Positions 1 through 6,986 are shown, counted from the stretch's first letter. The stretch is 10,364 nt of DNA from Rhodocyclaceae bacterium (GCA_025361105.1 JANYAW010000088.1:1-10364); one strand, 5' to 3'. Made by a program: numbers and translations. Notes: a model not told the origin generated them from the letters alone.

Positions 1-142
1 TCATCTGGGGCAAGGCCAAATAGGGGAGCGTTTTGCGTGGCTCGCGTAGCTCCCGGGTAGGCTGCTAGAGGTCGTTGGTAACAACGATCCCAGAGGAATG
101 ACTGCTCACGACAGAACCCGGCTTATCGGCGAACTTCCCACC
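1..142 (+). ncRNA. rnpB: RNase P RNA (type A), 3' portion, 5' end outside window
   Basis: This is the catalytic RNA of ribonuclease P, which removes the 5' leader from pre-tRNAs. It is recognised by conserved blocks remembered from proteobacterial RNase P RNA: GCAAGGCCAAATAGG near base 10, GGGTAGGCTGCT near base 55, AATGACTGCTCACGACAGAA near base 97, and CCCGGCTTATCGG at about 117-129. Between the first two blocks, GGGAGC and GCTCCC arms form the expected long stem-loop. Bases 70-89 form a stem closed by a GTAA tetraloop (78-81), as expected for helix P18 with a GNRA loop. The 3' end is placed at about 142 by comparison with the E. coli molecule, within a few bases. Only about the last 40% of a normal RNA of roughly 350-400 nt is present, because the window begins inside it. 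It converges on the terC-type gene, with only about six bases between them. Confidence 0.93.
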
Positions 143-162
143 GACTTTCTAGTCGAGTTTGT
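142..162 (+). terminator. Possible weak rnpB terminator hairpin overlapping the terC-type stop codon
   Basis: CGACT (142-146) and AGTCG (151-155) form a 5-bp stem with a TTCT loop, followed by AGTTTGT. It sits exactly where rnpB transcription or processing would end, and its 3' arm lies in the last codons of the convergent gene. The stem is short and the T run is interrupted, so it may only be part of a 3' processing context. No better hairpin is visible nearby. Confidence 0.3.
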
Positions 163-859
163 CTCCCAATCGCGTCGCCGCATGTTCGTCAGCCAGCAAT
201 ACGTCGGCAGCGGAGCGGCCACGTTGCTTGTTGTACCACCAACCAACAAATAACACCGCAAGCGTGATTGCCGGGGGCAGCAAATGTTCGACGATGGTGG
301 GAATGTGTTCCTTCAACGCTTCGTCGTGGTTAATCATTTCGCCAGCCGTCCACGCGATTAACGCTGCACCTGCATAGACAATCACTGGATAGCGTTCCAT
401 GATTTTGATAATGAGCTGGCTGCCATAAATAATGAGTGGCACGCTCATCACCAAGCCTATTGTTAGCAGTACATAGTTTCCATTGGCAATCGCCGCAATC
501 GCCAGCGTGTTGTCCAGGCTCATCACAATGTCGGCAATGATGATGGTTTTCACTGCCGCGAAAAGAGAACCGTGGGCATGCACACCTTCTTCGCCATCAT
601 CTTCCATTAGTAAGGTAACCGCGATCCAAATCAACATCACGCCACCGATGAATTGCAGATAGGGAATCGAGAGCAACCACACCGCAACGACGGTCAGCAA
701 GACACGCAAAACTATCGCTCCCGCGCTACCGATAAGCACAGCTTTTTTCTGCTGCGCAGGCGGCAAATTGCGACTGGCTAGCGCAATGACGACGGCGTTA
801 TCGCCACTCAGAATAATATTCACCAGCATGATTTTGATTAGCAGAATTGCTGATTCCAT
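149..859 (-). CDS. TerC/YjbE-family integral membrane protein, probable Mn(II) exporter
   Basis: This is a 236-residue inner-membrane protein of the TerC superfamily, in the short form usually named the YjbE family. Several members of this superfamily export manganese or load it onto secreted enzymes. It has two internally related motifs: NIILSGDNAVVIAL (residues 14-27, with D20 and N21) and ADIVMSLDNTLAIAA (109-123, with D116 and N117). Their acidic and amide residues within helices are the likely metal ligands. About seven hydrophobic segments are visible, with a soluble acidic and histidine-containing loop at about 86-97 (MEDDGEEGVHAH). Length is normal for the family. The ATG at 859 starts right at the first transmembrane helix, with only a weak ribosome site upstream. 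The gene stands alone, divergent from the ABC operon and convergent with rnpB. Mn export is inferred from the family and not proven by the sequence. Confidence 0.88.
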   Translation of the reverse strand: MESAILLIKIMLVNIILSGDNAVVIALASRNLPPAQQKKAVLIGSAGAIVLRVLLTVVAVWLLSIPYLQFIGGVMLIWIAVTLLMEDDGEEGVHAHGSLFAAVKTIIIADIVMSLDNTLAIAAIANGNYVLLTIGLVMSVPLIIYGSQLIIKIMERYPVIVYAGAALIAWTAGEMINHDEALKEHIPTIVEHLLPPAITLAVLFVGWWYNKQRGRSAADVLLADEHAATRLGDKLD

Positions 860-1127
860 AGAGCGGTGCTTTCGTAAGTTCCTTGTCAGGTTGAGCGATT
901 GATAATGGTTGCGCTACACAGTGCGCGCCGCCGTGTGCAATTTGGCTCGGTGGACTGTCAATGCTTGGCGATGCAGACGAATTATGGTTGCGGAAGGCGC
1001 GGCATGCGATCATCGGTCGACTGAAAATGATTCTGGTAAAGTTAGCGCGTAATTCAGTTTAGAACTATGCAGTCGGGCCACAATCGATGTTGGCAATGAA
1101 TTCACAATAAATCTGGAGGATGAGACA
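860..1127. other. Divergent intergenic spacer between the terC-type gene and the ABC operon
   Basis: This 268-base spacer must hold the promoters of both flanking genes. On the minus strand there is a perfect TTGACA (956-961), but no good -10 element lies 16-18 bases from it. On the plus strand there is AT-rich sequence at about 1050-1068 (TAATTCAGTTTAGAACTAT), a plausible promoter zone with no confident -35/-10 pair. I searched the minus strand for the yybP-ykoY manganese aptamer, which often precedes genes of this family, and did not see its GGGGAGTA or GCAAGACC blocks. No RNA gene or credible coding frame is visible. Confidence 0.5.
1115..1120 (+). promoter_or_regulatory. Strong ribosome binding site of the binding-protein gene
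   Basis: GGAGGA lies seven bases before the ATG at 1128 and is the best Shine-Dalgarno match among the liv-type genes. This fits the high expression expected of a periplasmic binding protein and supports the chosen start. Confidence 0.8.
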
Positions 1128-2315
1128 ATGAAACTAAAATCAATTTGCGCGGTTGCTGTGGCGTTAGCTATGCAATTTGCGTTCGCCGCTGACTCAATCA
1201 AGATTGGAGTCACTGGTCCATTCACTGGGGGATCAAGCCCGATGGGTGTGAGCATGCGTGACGGTATCCGCTTAGCTGCACAGGAAATTAACGCCAAGGG
1301 CGGCGTAATGGGGCGCAAGATCGAACTAATCGAACGCGACGATGAGGCAAAAAACGAGCGTGGCGTTCAGGTCGTGCAGGAGCTGATTAACAAGGAGCAG
1401 ATTGTGGCGGCCTTGGGCGTCGTCAATACTGGTGTTGGTCTGGCGTGTCAGCGTTTCTATCAGGAAGCCAAGATTCCCATGATTACTTCTGTGGCCACCG
1501 GTTCAATCGTTACCAAGCAGTTCTTGCCCCCCGAGTTTCCCGACAACTACATTTTCCGTGTTTCGGCCTATGACGCTATTCAATCAGCGATGATTGTCGA
1601 AGAAGCTGTTGGCCGGCGCGGTTTGAAGAAGGTCGCGATTCTTGCCGACTCCACCAACTATGGCCAACTTGGCCGCGAAGACTTGGAGAAAGCGCTAGCT
1701 AAAAAGAACGTGACAGCGGTAGCAGTGGAGAAATTTAATATCAAGGATGTTGACATGACTCCGCAACTGCTCAAGGCCAAGGCTGCGGGTGCCGAAGCGA
1801 TTCTGACTTATGGTATCGGCCCTGAACTCGCGCAGATCGCTAATGGTATGGTTAAGCTTGGCTGGAAGGTTCCGATGATGGGTAGCTGGACACTTTCGAT
1901 GTCGAACTTCATCGACAATGCCGGACCGAATGGCGAAGGCGCACGGATGCCACAGACATTTATTCAAGAAGGCACCACACCGAAGCGCAAGGCCTTCATT
2001 GAGGCCTACCAGAAGGCATATGGCGTAGATCGAATCCCATCACCGGTATCGGCAGCGCAAGGCTACGACTCTCTCTATATTCTTGCCGCAGCGATTGGCC
2101 AGGCCGGTAGTACGGATGGTGTAAAAATCCGTGAGGCGCTTGAAAGTTTGAAAAGTCCGGTCGACGGTGTTGTCATGACTTACCATCAACCATACAGTAA
2201 GACCGATCATGAGACGGTCGACATGGGCACCCCGGTCATGGGCGAGGTCAAAGGTGGGCATGTGGTGTTCGCCTATGAAGAGGATAAGAAAAAAGCATCC
2301 AAGGCAAGCAAATAA
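1128..2315 (+). CDS. Periplasmic substrate-binding protein of a branched-chain amino acid (HAAT) type ABC importer, LivK-like
   Basis: This is the 395-residue solute-binding component that captures the ligand in the periplasm and delivers it to the membrane permeases encoded downstream. Residues 1-20 are a typical Sec signal peptide: KLK at the N-terminus, a hydrophobic core, and an AFA|AD cleavage site giving a mature start at about A21. The mature protein opens with SIKIGVTGPFTGG, the usual first strand of type I periplasmic binding folds of the Leu/Ile/Val family. It also has AQEINAKGGVMGRKIEL (51-67), GVVNTGVGLA (97-106) lining the likely ligand pocket, and AILADSTNYGQLG (170-182). The C-terminus is lysine-rich (EEDKKKASKASK). 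Length is normal. The strong ribosome site supports the ATG. The family also binds amides, urea, aromatic acids and other small carboxylates, so the ligand is not certain. Confidence 0.9.
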   Translation: MKLKSICAVAVALAMQFAFAADSIKIGVTGPFTGGSSPMGVSMRDGIRLAAQEINAKGGVMGRKIELIERDDEAKNERGVQVVQELINKEQIVAALGVVNTGVGLACQRFYQEAKIPMITSVATGSIVTKQFLPPEFPDNYIFRVSAYDAIQSAMIVEEAVGRRGLKKVAILADSTNYGQLGREDLEKALAKKNVTAVAVEKFNIKDVDMTPQLLKAKAAGAEAILTYGIGPELAQIANGMVKLGWKVPMMGSWTLSMSNFIDNAGPNGEGARMPQTFIQEGTTPKRKAFIEAYQKAYGVDRIPSPVSAAQGYDSLYILAAAIGQAGSTDGVKIREALESLKSPVDGVVMTYHQPYSKTDHETVDMGTPVMGEVKGGHVVFAYEEDKKKASKASK

Positions 2316-2334
2316 TTTCGCTGCGTAGTATCCC

Positions 2335-2370
2335 GACCGGGTAGTGCCTTGGCAGGCACCCCGGTCTTTT
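2335..2370 (+). terminator. Terminator-like hairpin between the binding-protein gene and the permease gene (partial terminator or attenuator)
   Basis: GACCGGG (2335-2341) pairs with CCCGGTC (2360-2366), and GTGCC (2344-2348) pairs with GGCAC (2355-2359). This gives 12 base pairs with a two-base TA bulge and a six-base loop (TTGGCA), followed directly by TTTT (2367-2370). The structure fits an intrinsic terminator with a short T tract. Because it lies inside an apparent operon, it probably lets only part of the transcription through, or it shields the 3' end of the upstream message. Confidence 0.65.
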
Positions 2371-2373
2371 ACG

Positions 2374-2380
2374 TAGGGGG
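2374..2380 (+). promoter_or_regulatory. Ribosome binding site that decides the livH-type start
   Basis: TAGGGGG ends five bases before the ATG at 2386. An in-frame TTG at 2383 is also possible, but it would leave only two bases of spacing, so the ATG is preferred. The site begins just after the T run of the hairpin, so read-through is needed for it to appear on the same transcript. Confidence 0.65.
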
Positions 2381-2385
2381 TTTTG

Positions 2386-3258
2386 ATGGAAGTTTTTTTG
2401 CAGATTATTTTTAGTGGTATTGCTGTCGGCATGATCTATGCGGTCATTGCCTTTGGCTATCAACTCACTTTTGCTACATCCGGTACGCTTAATTTTTCAC
2501 AAGGCGACGCGCTCGCATTTGGTGCGCTGGCTGGGCTTTCGATTGTTGAACATCTGCACAACTATTGGTTGATGATTCCCGTCGTGATGGTTGTCGGAGC
2601 GCTCTATGGCGTGATGATTGAGCGGCTAGGCGTGCGGCCTGCGCTGAAAATAAAGTCTGAAGGCTGGATTATGGCAACCATCGCGTTGGGCATCATCGTG
2701 CACAACGTAGCCGAGAATATTTGGGGAAAGGACGACCTGAAATTTCCCTCACCGGTTTCCGAAATTCCGATAAATATCCTTGGTGCGAATGTGTTGCCGA
2801 TGGAAATTATTGTGGTGTTCGGTGCCTTGGGCTTGATGCTGGCGGTGGAGCTGTTTAATCGTAAATCAATTTACGGCAAGGCAGTGGTTGCAACCTCCGC
2901 CGACCGTGATGCGGCCGGATTGATGGGCATCAATACTAGTCTGGTCATCGTGTTCTCCTACGCGTTGTCATCTCTGACAGCAGCCTTCGCAGGAGTGCTT
3001 ATTGCGCCGCTGACATTGACGGGCGCAAGCATGGGCGCGGCGCTTGGATTGAAAGCCTTTGCCGTAGCGATTATCGGTGGGCTCACCTCAGGGCTGGGTG
3101 TGATCGTTGGCGGCTTGATTCTCGGTATCACTGAAACCGCGACCGGGTTTTATATTTCAACCGGCTACAAAGACGTGCCAGGACTCATCTTGTTGCTGCT
3201 CGTTTTAGCCATCAAACCGGCGGGTTTGTTCGGTAAAACCGCAATCAAAAAGGTCTGA
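2386..3258 (+). CDS. livH: LivH-type inner-membrane permease of the ABC importer
   Basis: This 290-residue polytopic membrane protein is one of the two permease subunits that form the translocation path. It begins with a hydrophobic helix (FLQIIFSGIAVGMIYAVIAF) and the family motif around TLNFSQGD (about 33-40), which corresponds to the NF-(A/S)-x-G segment of LivH. The cytoplasmic EAA-like loop that contacts the ATPase is recognisable at about 180-199 as GKAVVATSADRDAAGLMGIN. A glycine-rich stretch, AVAIIGGLTSGLGVIVGGL, follows near 230-250, and the protein ends with the typical IKPAGLFGK. Length matches LivH. Its stop at 3256-3258 is one base from the start of the next gene, which shows tight co-expression. 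The livH symbol is by homology; the transported substrate is not known. Confidence 0.9.
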   Translation: MEVFLQIIFSGIAVGMIYAVIAFGYQLTFATSGTLNFSQGDALAFGALAGLSIVEHLHNYWLMIPVVMVVGALYGVMIERLGVRPALKIKSEGWIMATIALGIIVHNVAENIWGKDDLKFPSPVSEIPINILGANVLPMEIIVVFGALGLMLAVELFNRKSIYGKAVVATSADRDAAGLMGINTSLVIVFSYALSSLTAAFAGVLIAPLTLTGASMGAALGLKAFAVAIIGGLTSGLGVIVGGLILGITETATGFYISTGYKDVPGLILLLLVLAIKPAGLFGKTAIKKV

Positions 3259-3259
3259 C

Positions 3260-5227
3260 ATGAAGCTGGCAAAAACGGTTTTTTTGGGTGCGCTGTTGGC
3301 GGCTTTGCTGGCATTCCCAATACTTGTGCCCAATCCCTACTACATTCATCTTGGCGTCATTATCGGCATCTATACGATTTTGCTGTTCGGGCTGGACATC
3401 GTTGTAGGCTACACCGGTGAGGTATCTCTGGGACACGCTGGTTTGTTTGGAATTGGTGCTTATGCTTGCGGAATTTTGTTCACCAAAGTCGGCTTACCGT
3501 TTTATCTCGCGTTACCAGCGGCTGTTGTAATCACTGGTTTTTTTGGTGCTTTGTTAGCGTTGCCTGCCCTGCGTGTGACTGGCCCGTATTTGGCGATGGT
3601 CACATTGGCCTTTGGCACCATCGCAGGAATTCTTATCAACGAAATGGACTTTCTCACCAACGGTCCGCAGGGCTTGAAAATTCTCAAGCCAATCATGTTC
3701 GACCATCGTCTGAGTGCGATGGAGTTCTACTATCTAGTCATCGCGTTCGCGATTTTGGCGATGCTGGTCATTAACCGTTTGTTGAAATCTGTCATTGGGC
3801 GCGCGTTTGAAGCTTTACGAGGTAGTCCGGTAGCGTGCGATTGCATGGGGGTTTCGGTCTATCTCTATAAAGTGTTGGCGTTCGTGATTAGTGCCAGTTT
3901 TGCAGGGCTTGCTGGTGGTCTGTTTGCATTTTCGGAAGAGTACATTTCACCCAACACTTTCAATTTTGAATTGACTATTCTTTTCCTGCTCGCGACAACG
4001 CTCGGTGGTCGCAAGACGCGTAGCGGTGCTGTGATTGGTGCGACGATTGTCGTGCTATTGCCGAATTTGCTATCGGATATTGAGCTATTCCGAAAGCTCA
4101 CCGTTGCTATCACTGTGTTCGTCGGAATTTATGCCGCTTGGGTTCTGACACGCACGCAACGCACCGTGCGCGAAATGGCTGTGCCGTTAATTGGACTTGC
4201 CGGCTTTGTCGTGTTTGCTTTCCAGTTGAACGACATTGTGGAGCATCGCCTGACAATTTTCGGGCTAATGATTTTGGCCGTGGTGTACTACTTGCCCGAT
4301 GGCATCATGGGCTATCTACGTGATTTGGTGCGAACTCTCAAGCCCGAATGGTTGCTCCCACGACAAGCCATTGGTACTTCGATTGTTAGTAACGATGACT
4401 GGAGCCAAGTCAGTCGATCAAGTGATACCAGTGGCGAGCCATTGCTTGAGGCGAGTGGTGTGGTGATGCAGTTTGGCGGACTTAAAGCGCTCAACACTGT
4501 CGATTTTTGCGTTGAACGCAATTCTGTGCATGGCCTGATCGGACCTAATGGATCCGGCAAGAGCACCTTGATGAATGTGTTGACTGGAATTTATGCACCG
4601 ACCGACGGGGAAATCAGATTTTCCGGTGCCAGCATTAAAGGATTAACACCCTCGACGATTGCCAAGCGAGGTATTGCGCGGACGTTCCAAAATGTGCAGT
4701 TGTTTGGCGAGATGACGGCACTAGAAAATGTCTTAGTCGGTTTGCACCATACATTCAACGCGACCATCGTAGATGTCATATTCAATACGCAACGTTACCG
4801 AGACCAAGAACATAACGCGCGAGTCAAAGCTGCGAGCTTGCTTGATTTTGTCGGCTTAGGCGAAATGCATAATGAAGAAGCGCGCAATTTGCCTTATGGA
4901 AAAATGAGGCTGCTTGAAATTGCCCGTGCGCTTGGACTCAATCCATCGCTTTTGCTACTAGACGAACCTGCGGCAGGTTTACCTCCTGCTGACTTGCCTG
5001 GTCTGATGGACATGATTTGCAAGATTCGCGATCATGGCGTGACAGTAATTTTGATCGAGCATCACATGGACGTAGTGATGGGTATCTCAGACAAAGTGTC
5101 GGTCTTGGATTTTGGACAAAAAATCGCCGAAGGACTTCCGTCGGATGTCCAAAATGATCCTAAGGTGATCGAAGCCTATTTGGGCGGCGAGTCTCATGCT
5201 GAAACAGATAGTGGCGCTAGCGCCTAG
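3260..5227 (+). CDS. Fused LivM-type permease and LivG-type ATP-binding protein of the ABC importer
   Basis: One 655-residue chain carries two ABC subunits. Residues 1 to about 355 are the LivM-type permease. It shows FGLDIVVGYTGEVSLGHAGLFGIGAY (43-68), in which YTGEVSLGHAG matches the family motif, and an EAA-like loop around GRAFEALRGSPVACDCMGVS (180-199). After the LLPNLL segment (266-271) comes a stretch with two apparent extra hydrophobic helices (about 279-297 and 305-322) before the usual closing helix (about 330-348, ending LPDGIMGYL). Residues 356-394 are a polar linker. Residues 395-640 are a LivG-type ATPase: Walker A GPNGSGKST (428-436), Q-loop Q477 in RTFQNVQLF, ABC signature LPYGKMRLLEIARAL (544-558), Walker B LLLLDEP (564-570) and switch histidine H601. 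All key catalytic residues are present. AAGG near 3250 is a modest ribosome site. The fused form is known in proteobacterial relatives, and no stop or frame break separates the two domains. Confidence 0.92.
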   Translation: MKLAKTVFLGALLAALLAFPILVPNPYYIHLGVIIGIYTILLFGLDIVVGYTGEVSLGHAGLFGIGAYACGILFTKVGLPFYLALPAAVVITGFFGALLALPALRVTGPYLAMVTLAFGTIAGILINEMDFLTNGPQGLKILKPIMFDHRLSAMEFYYLVIAFAILAMLVINRLLKSVIGRAFEALRGSPVACDCMGVSVYLYKVLAFVISASFAGLAGGLFAFSEEYISPNTFNFELTILFLLATTLGGRKTRSGAVIGATIVVLLPNLLSDIELFRKLTVAITVFVGIYAAWVLTRTQRTVREMAVPLIGLAGFVVFAFQLNDIVEHRLTIFGLMILAVVYYLPDGIMGYLRDLVRTLKPEWLLPRQAIGTSIVSNDDWSQVSRSSDTSGEPLLEASGVVMQFGGLKALNTVDFCVERNSVHGLIGPNGSGKSTLMNVLTGIYAPTDGEIRFSGASIKGLTPSTIAKRGIARTFQNVQLFGEMTALENVLVGLHHTFNATIVDVIFNTQRYRDQEHNARVKAASLLDFVGLGEMHNEEARNLPYGKMRLLEIARALGLNPSLLLLDEPAAGLPPADLPGLMDMICKIRDHGVTVILIEHHMDVVMGISDKVSVLDFGQKIAEGLPSDVQNDPKVIEAYLGGESHAETDSGASA

Positions 5228-5236
5228 GAGACGCAG

Positions 5237-5959
5237 ATGCTAAAGATCGATAATCTGCATGCGGGGTATGGCGGAACGGCGGTTCTGCACGGCATTTCGC
5301 TGCACGTCGCCAAAGGCCAGGTAGTGAGTTTGATCGGCTCAAATGGTGCGGGCAAAAGCACCACCATGCGGGCAGTTTCCGGCATGATCAGACCGACAGC
5401 CGGTGCCATTTTGCTCAACGATGCAGATGTCACAGGCATGGAATCCTACGAGATTGCGCGTCGCGGTCTCGCGCATTCACCCGAAGGGCGACGAGTGTTC
5501 CCAACTTTGTCGGTCACCGATAACTTGCTGCTTGGTGCTTTTCCGCGCTTTACTGGAAGCCGACCCAAGGGCGACATCAACGCCGATCTCGAAAGAGCGA
5601 TTGATCTTTTCCCGCGCTTGAAAGAACGACGGACTCAGCTCGCAGGTACGCTCTCGGGCGGTGAGCAGCAGATGCTGGCGATGGCGCGTGCGGTGATGCA
5701 GAACCCGGATGTGATGCTGTTTGACGAGCCATCGATGGGGCTGGCACCCATCTTGGTGGAAGAAGTGTTCCGCATCATCGAACGCTTGAAACAGGAAGGT
5801 GTCACCATGCTGCTGGTTGAGCAATTCGCCGCCGCCGCATTGAATGTTTCTGATTACGGTTATGTTTTGGAGAGCGGTCGCATAAACATTCATGGCCCAG
5901 CGGAACAGCTACGCAACGATCCGGCAGTGCGCGCAGCCTACCTCGGCGGTAGCCATTAG
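5237..5959 (+). CDS. livF: LivF-type ATP-binding protein of the ABC importer
   Basis: This 240-residue cytoplasmic ATPase should pair with the LivG half of the preceding fusion to power uptake. It has an aromatic A-loop Tyr at 11, Walker A GSNGAGKST (34-42), the LivF-typical Q-loop region SPEGRRVFPTLSV (81-93), ABC signature LSGGEQQMLAMARA (139-152), and Walker B VMLFDEP (159-165) followed by SMGLAP. The segment LLVEQFA (192-198) has glutamine (Q196) where most ABC ATPases have the switch histidine. That is normal for LivF. Length is normal. AGGAG (5226-5230) lies six bases before the ATG and overlaps the stop of the fusion gene, so translation is probably coupled. No clear terminator follows, and the next gene begins 58 bases downstream on the same strand. 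Confidence 0.92.
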   Translation: MLKIDNLHAGYGGTAVLHGISLHVAKGQVVSLIGSNGAGKSTTMRAVSGMIRPTAGAILLNDADVTGMESYEIARRGLAHSPEGRRVFPTLSVTDNLLLGAFPRFTGSRPKGDINADLERAIDLFPRLKERRTQLAGTLSGGEQQMLAMARAVMQNPDVMLFDEPSMGLAPILVEEVFRIIERLKQEGVTMLLVEQFAAAALNVSDYGYVLESGRINIHGPAEQLRNDPAVRAAYLGGSH

Positions 5960-6017
5960 TTGTGTCCGATGACTTCCTTGAAATTAGTCTTCAATTGGCG
6001 AAAACTTTGCATCGGCA

Positions 6018-6986
6018 ATGAAAAAAATTCTGGTCTCGCGACATCTGTTTCCCGAAGTCATTGAGCGATTGCACGCGCTGTTTGAAGTCGACTATCACGA
6101 TGCCAACGACGCGCTAGCACCGCCGGATTTGGCCGCGCGCTTGGCTGACAAAGACGGAATGATGTTGATGTTGACCGACAAGCTCGACGCGCAAATTATC
6201 GCGGTAGCGCCGAAGCTTGAAGTTGCCAGCAATGTCGCTGTGGGCTACAACAACATTGATGTCCCTGCATGCACCGCTGCAAGCATCATGGTCACCAACA
6301 CGCCCGGCGTGCTCAACGAAACCACCGCCGATATGGTCTGGGCGCTGCTGATGGCCTCGGCTCGCCGTGTGGTCGCAGCAGATAAATGGGTGCGCGATGG
6401 GCAATGGCAAAGCTGGCAATTTATGGATCGTTGGTTGGGGCAGGATGTGCATGGCGCGACTCTGGGCATCCTCGGCATGGGTCGCATCGGTCAAGCCATA
6501 GCCAAGCGCGCGCAGGGCTTTGACATGCGCGTGATTTATCACAATCGCACGCCGCAATCAGATGTAAAAGACGCGACATGGGTACAGAAAAATATCCTAT
6601 TTGCCGAGGCAGATTTTCTCGTCGTGATGGTGCCGTATTCACCCGCCACGCATCATCTGATTGGCGCTGCTGAACTCGCACAGATGAAGCCAACAGCGCA
6701 TTTGATTAATGTCGCACGCGGTGGCGTGGTGGACGATGCCGCGCTAATTGCGGCGCTCAAAAATCGACAAATCGGTGGCGCGGGGCTGGATGTTTTTGAA
6801 GGCGAGCCGGCACTCAATCCGGCGTTCTTCGACCTCGATAACGTCACCCTCACGCCGCATATCGGCTCCTCGACGCGCGCCACGCGCATGGCGATGGCGA
6901 TGTGTGCGGCGGATAATTTGATTGCAGCTTTGTCAGGACAAACACCGCCGAATTTGCTCAATCCAGAAGTCATGAGCAGCGCATGA
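6018..6986 (+). CDS. D-2-hydroxyacid dehydrogenase, glyoxylate/hydroxypyruvate reductase type
   Basis: This 322-residue cytosolic NAD(P)H-dependent oxidoreductase probably reduces glyoxylate or hydroxypyruvate to glycolate or D-glycerate. The substrate domain carries SNVAVGYNNIDVPACTAA (71-88) and NTPGVLNETTAD (94-105), typical of the GyaR/GhrB branch. The Rossmann domain has GxGxxG as GMGRIG (153-158). The catalytic triad is R234 (NVARGG), E263 (FEGEP) and H281 (LTPHIG). After the second Rossmann strand the sequence is YHNRTP (174-179), with no acidic residue and with Arg177, which suggests NADPH preference. Length is normal. No clear Shine-Dalgarno precedes the ATG at 6018, but the N-terminus MKKILVSR is what the fold expects. 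It may be read through from the ABC operon or have its own promoter. Its TGA overlaps the next gene's ATG. Confidence 0.88.
   Translation: MKKILVSRHLFPEVIERLHALFEVDYHDANDALAPPDLAARLADKDGMMLMLTDKLDAQIIAVAPKLEVASNVAVGYNNIDVPACTAASIMVTNTPGVLNETTADMVWALLMASARRVVAADKWVRDGQWQSWQFMDRWLGQDVHGATLGILGMGRIGQAIAKRAQGFDMRVIYHNRTPQSDVKDATWVQKNILFAEADFLVVMVPYSPATHHLIGAAELAQMKPTAHLINVARGGVVDDAALIAALKNRQIGGAGLDVFEGEPALNPAFFDLDNVTLTPHIGSSTRATRMAMAMCAADNLIAALSGQTPPNLLNPEVMSSA

Noticed and set aside
1..60. GGGGAG followed by paired arms near the left edge, which resembles the start of a yybP-ykoY aptamer next to a TerC-family gene
   Set aside because: The strand is wrong for the gene and the position is downstream of it. 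The surrounding blocks (GCAAGGCCAAATAGG, GGCTTATCGG) identify RNase P RNA.
883..906. TTGTCA followed by GATAAT on the plus strand
   Set aside because: The spacer is only 12 bases, too short for a sigma-70 promoter, and it is more than 200 bases from the next start.
956..961. Perfect TTGACA on the minus strand as a promoter for the terC-type gene
   Set aside because: No acceptable -10 element lies 16-18 bases away (GCACAC or TGCACA there), so I do not call a promoter.
2383..2385. TTG just before the ATG as the start of the livH-type gene
   Set aside because: Spacing from the GGGGG ribosome site would be only two bases; the ATG at 2386 fits better.
5477..5893. Open 138-codon frame antisense to the livF-type gene
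   Set aside because: The plus-strand frame has complete ABC ATPase motifs; the antisense frame shows none.
6114..6557. Open 147-codon frame antisense to the dehydrogenase gene
   Set aside because: Low-complexity, His- and Arg-rich translation typical of an antisense shadow; the plus-strand gene has all catalytic motifs.
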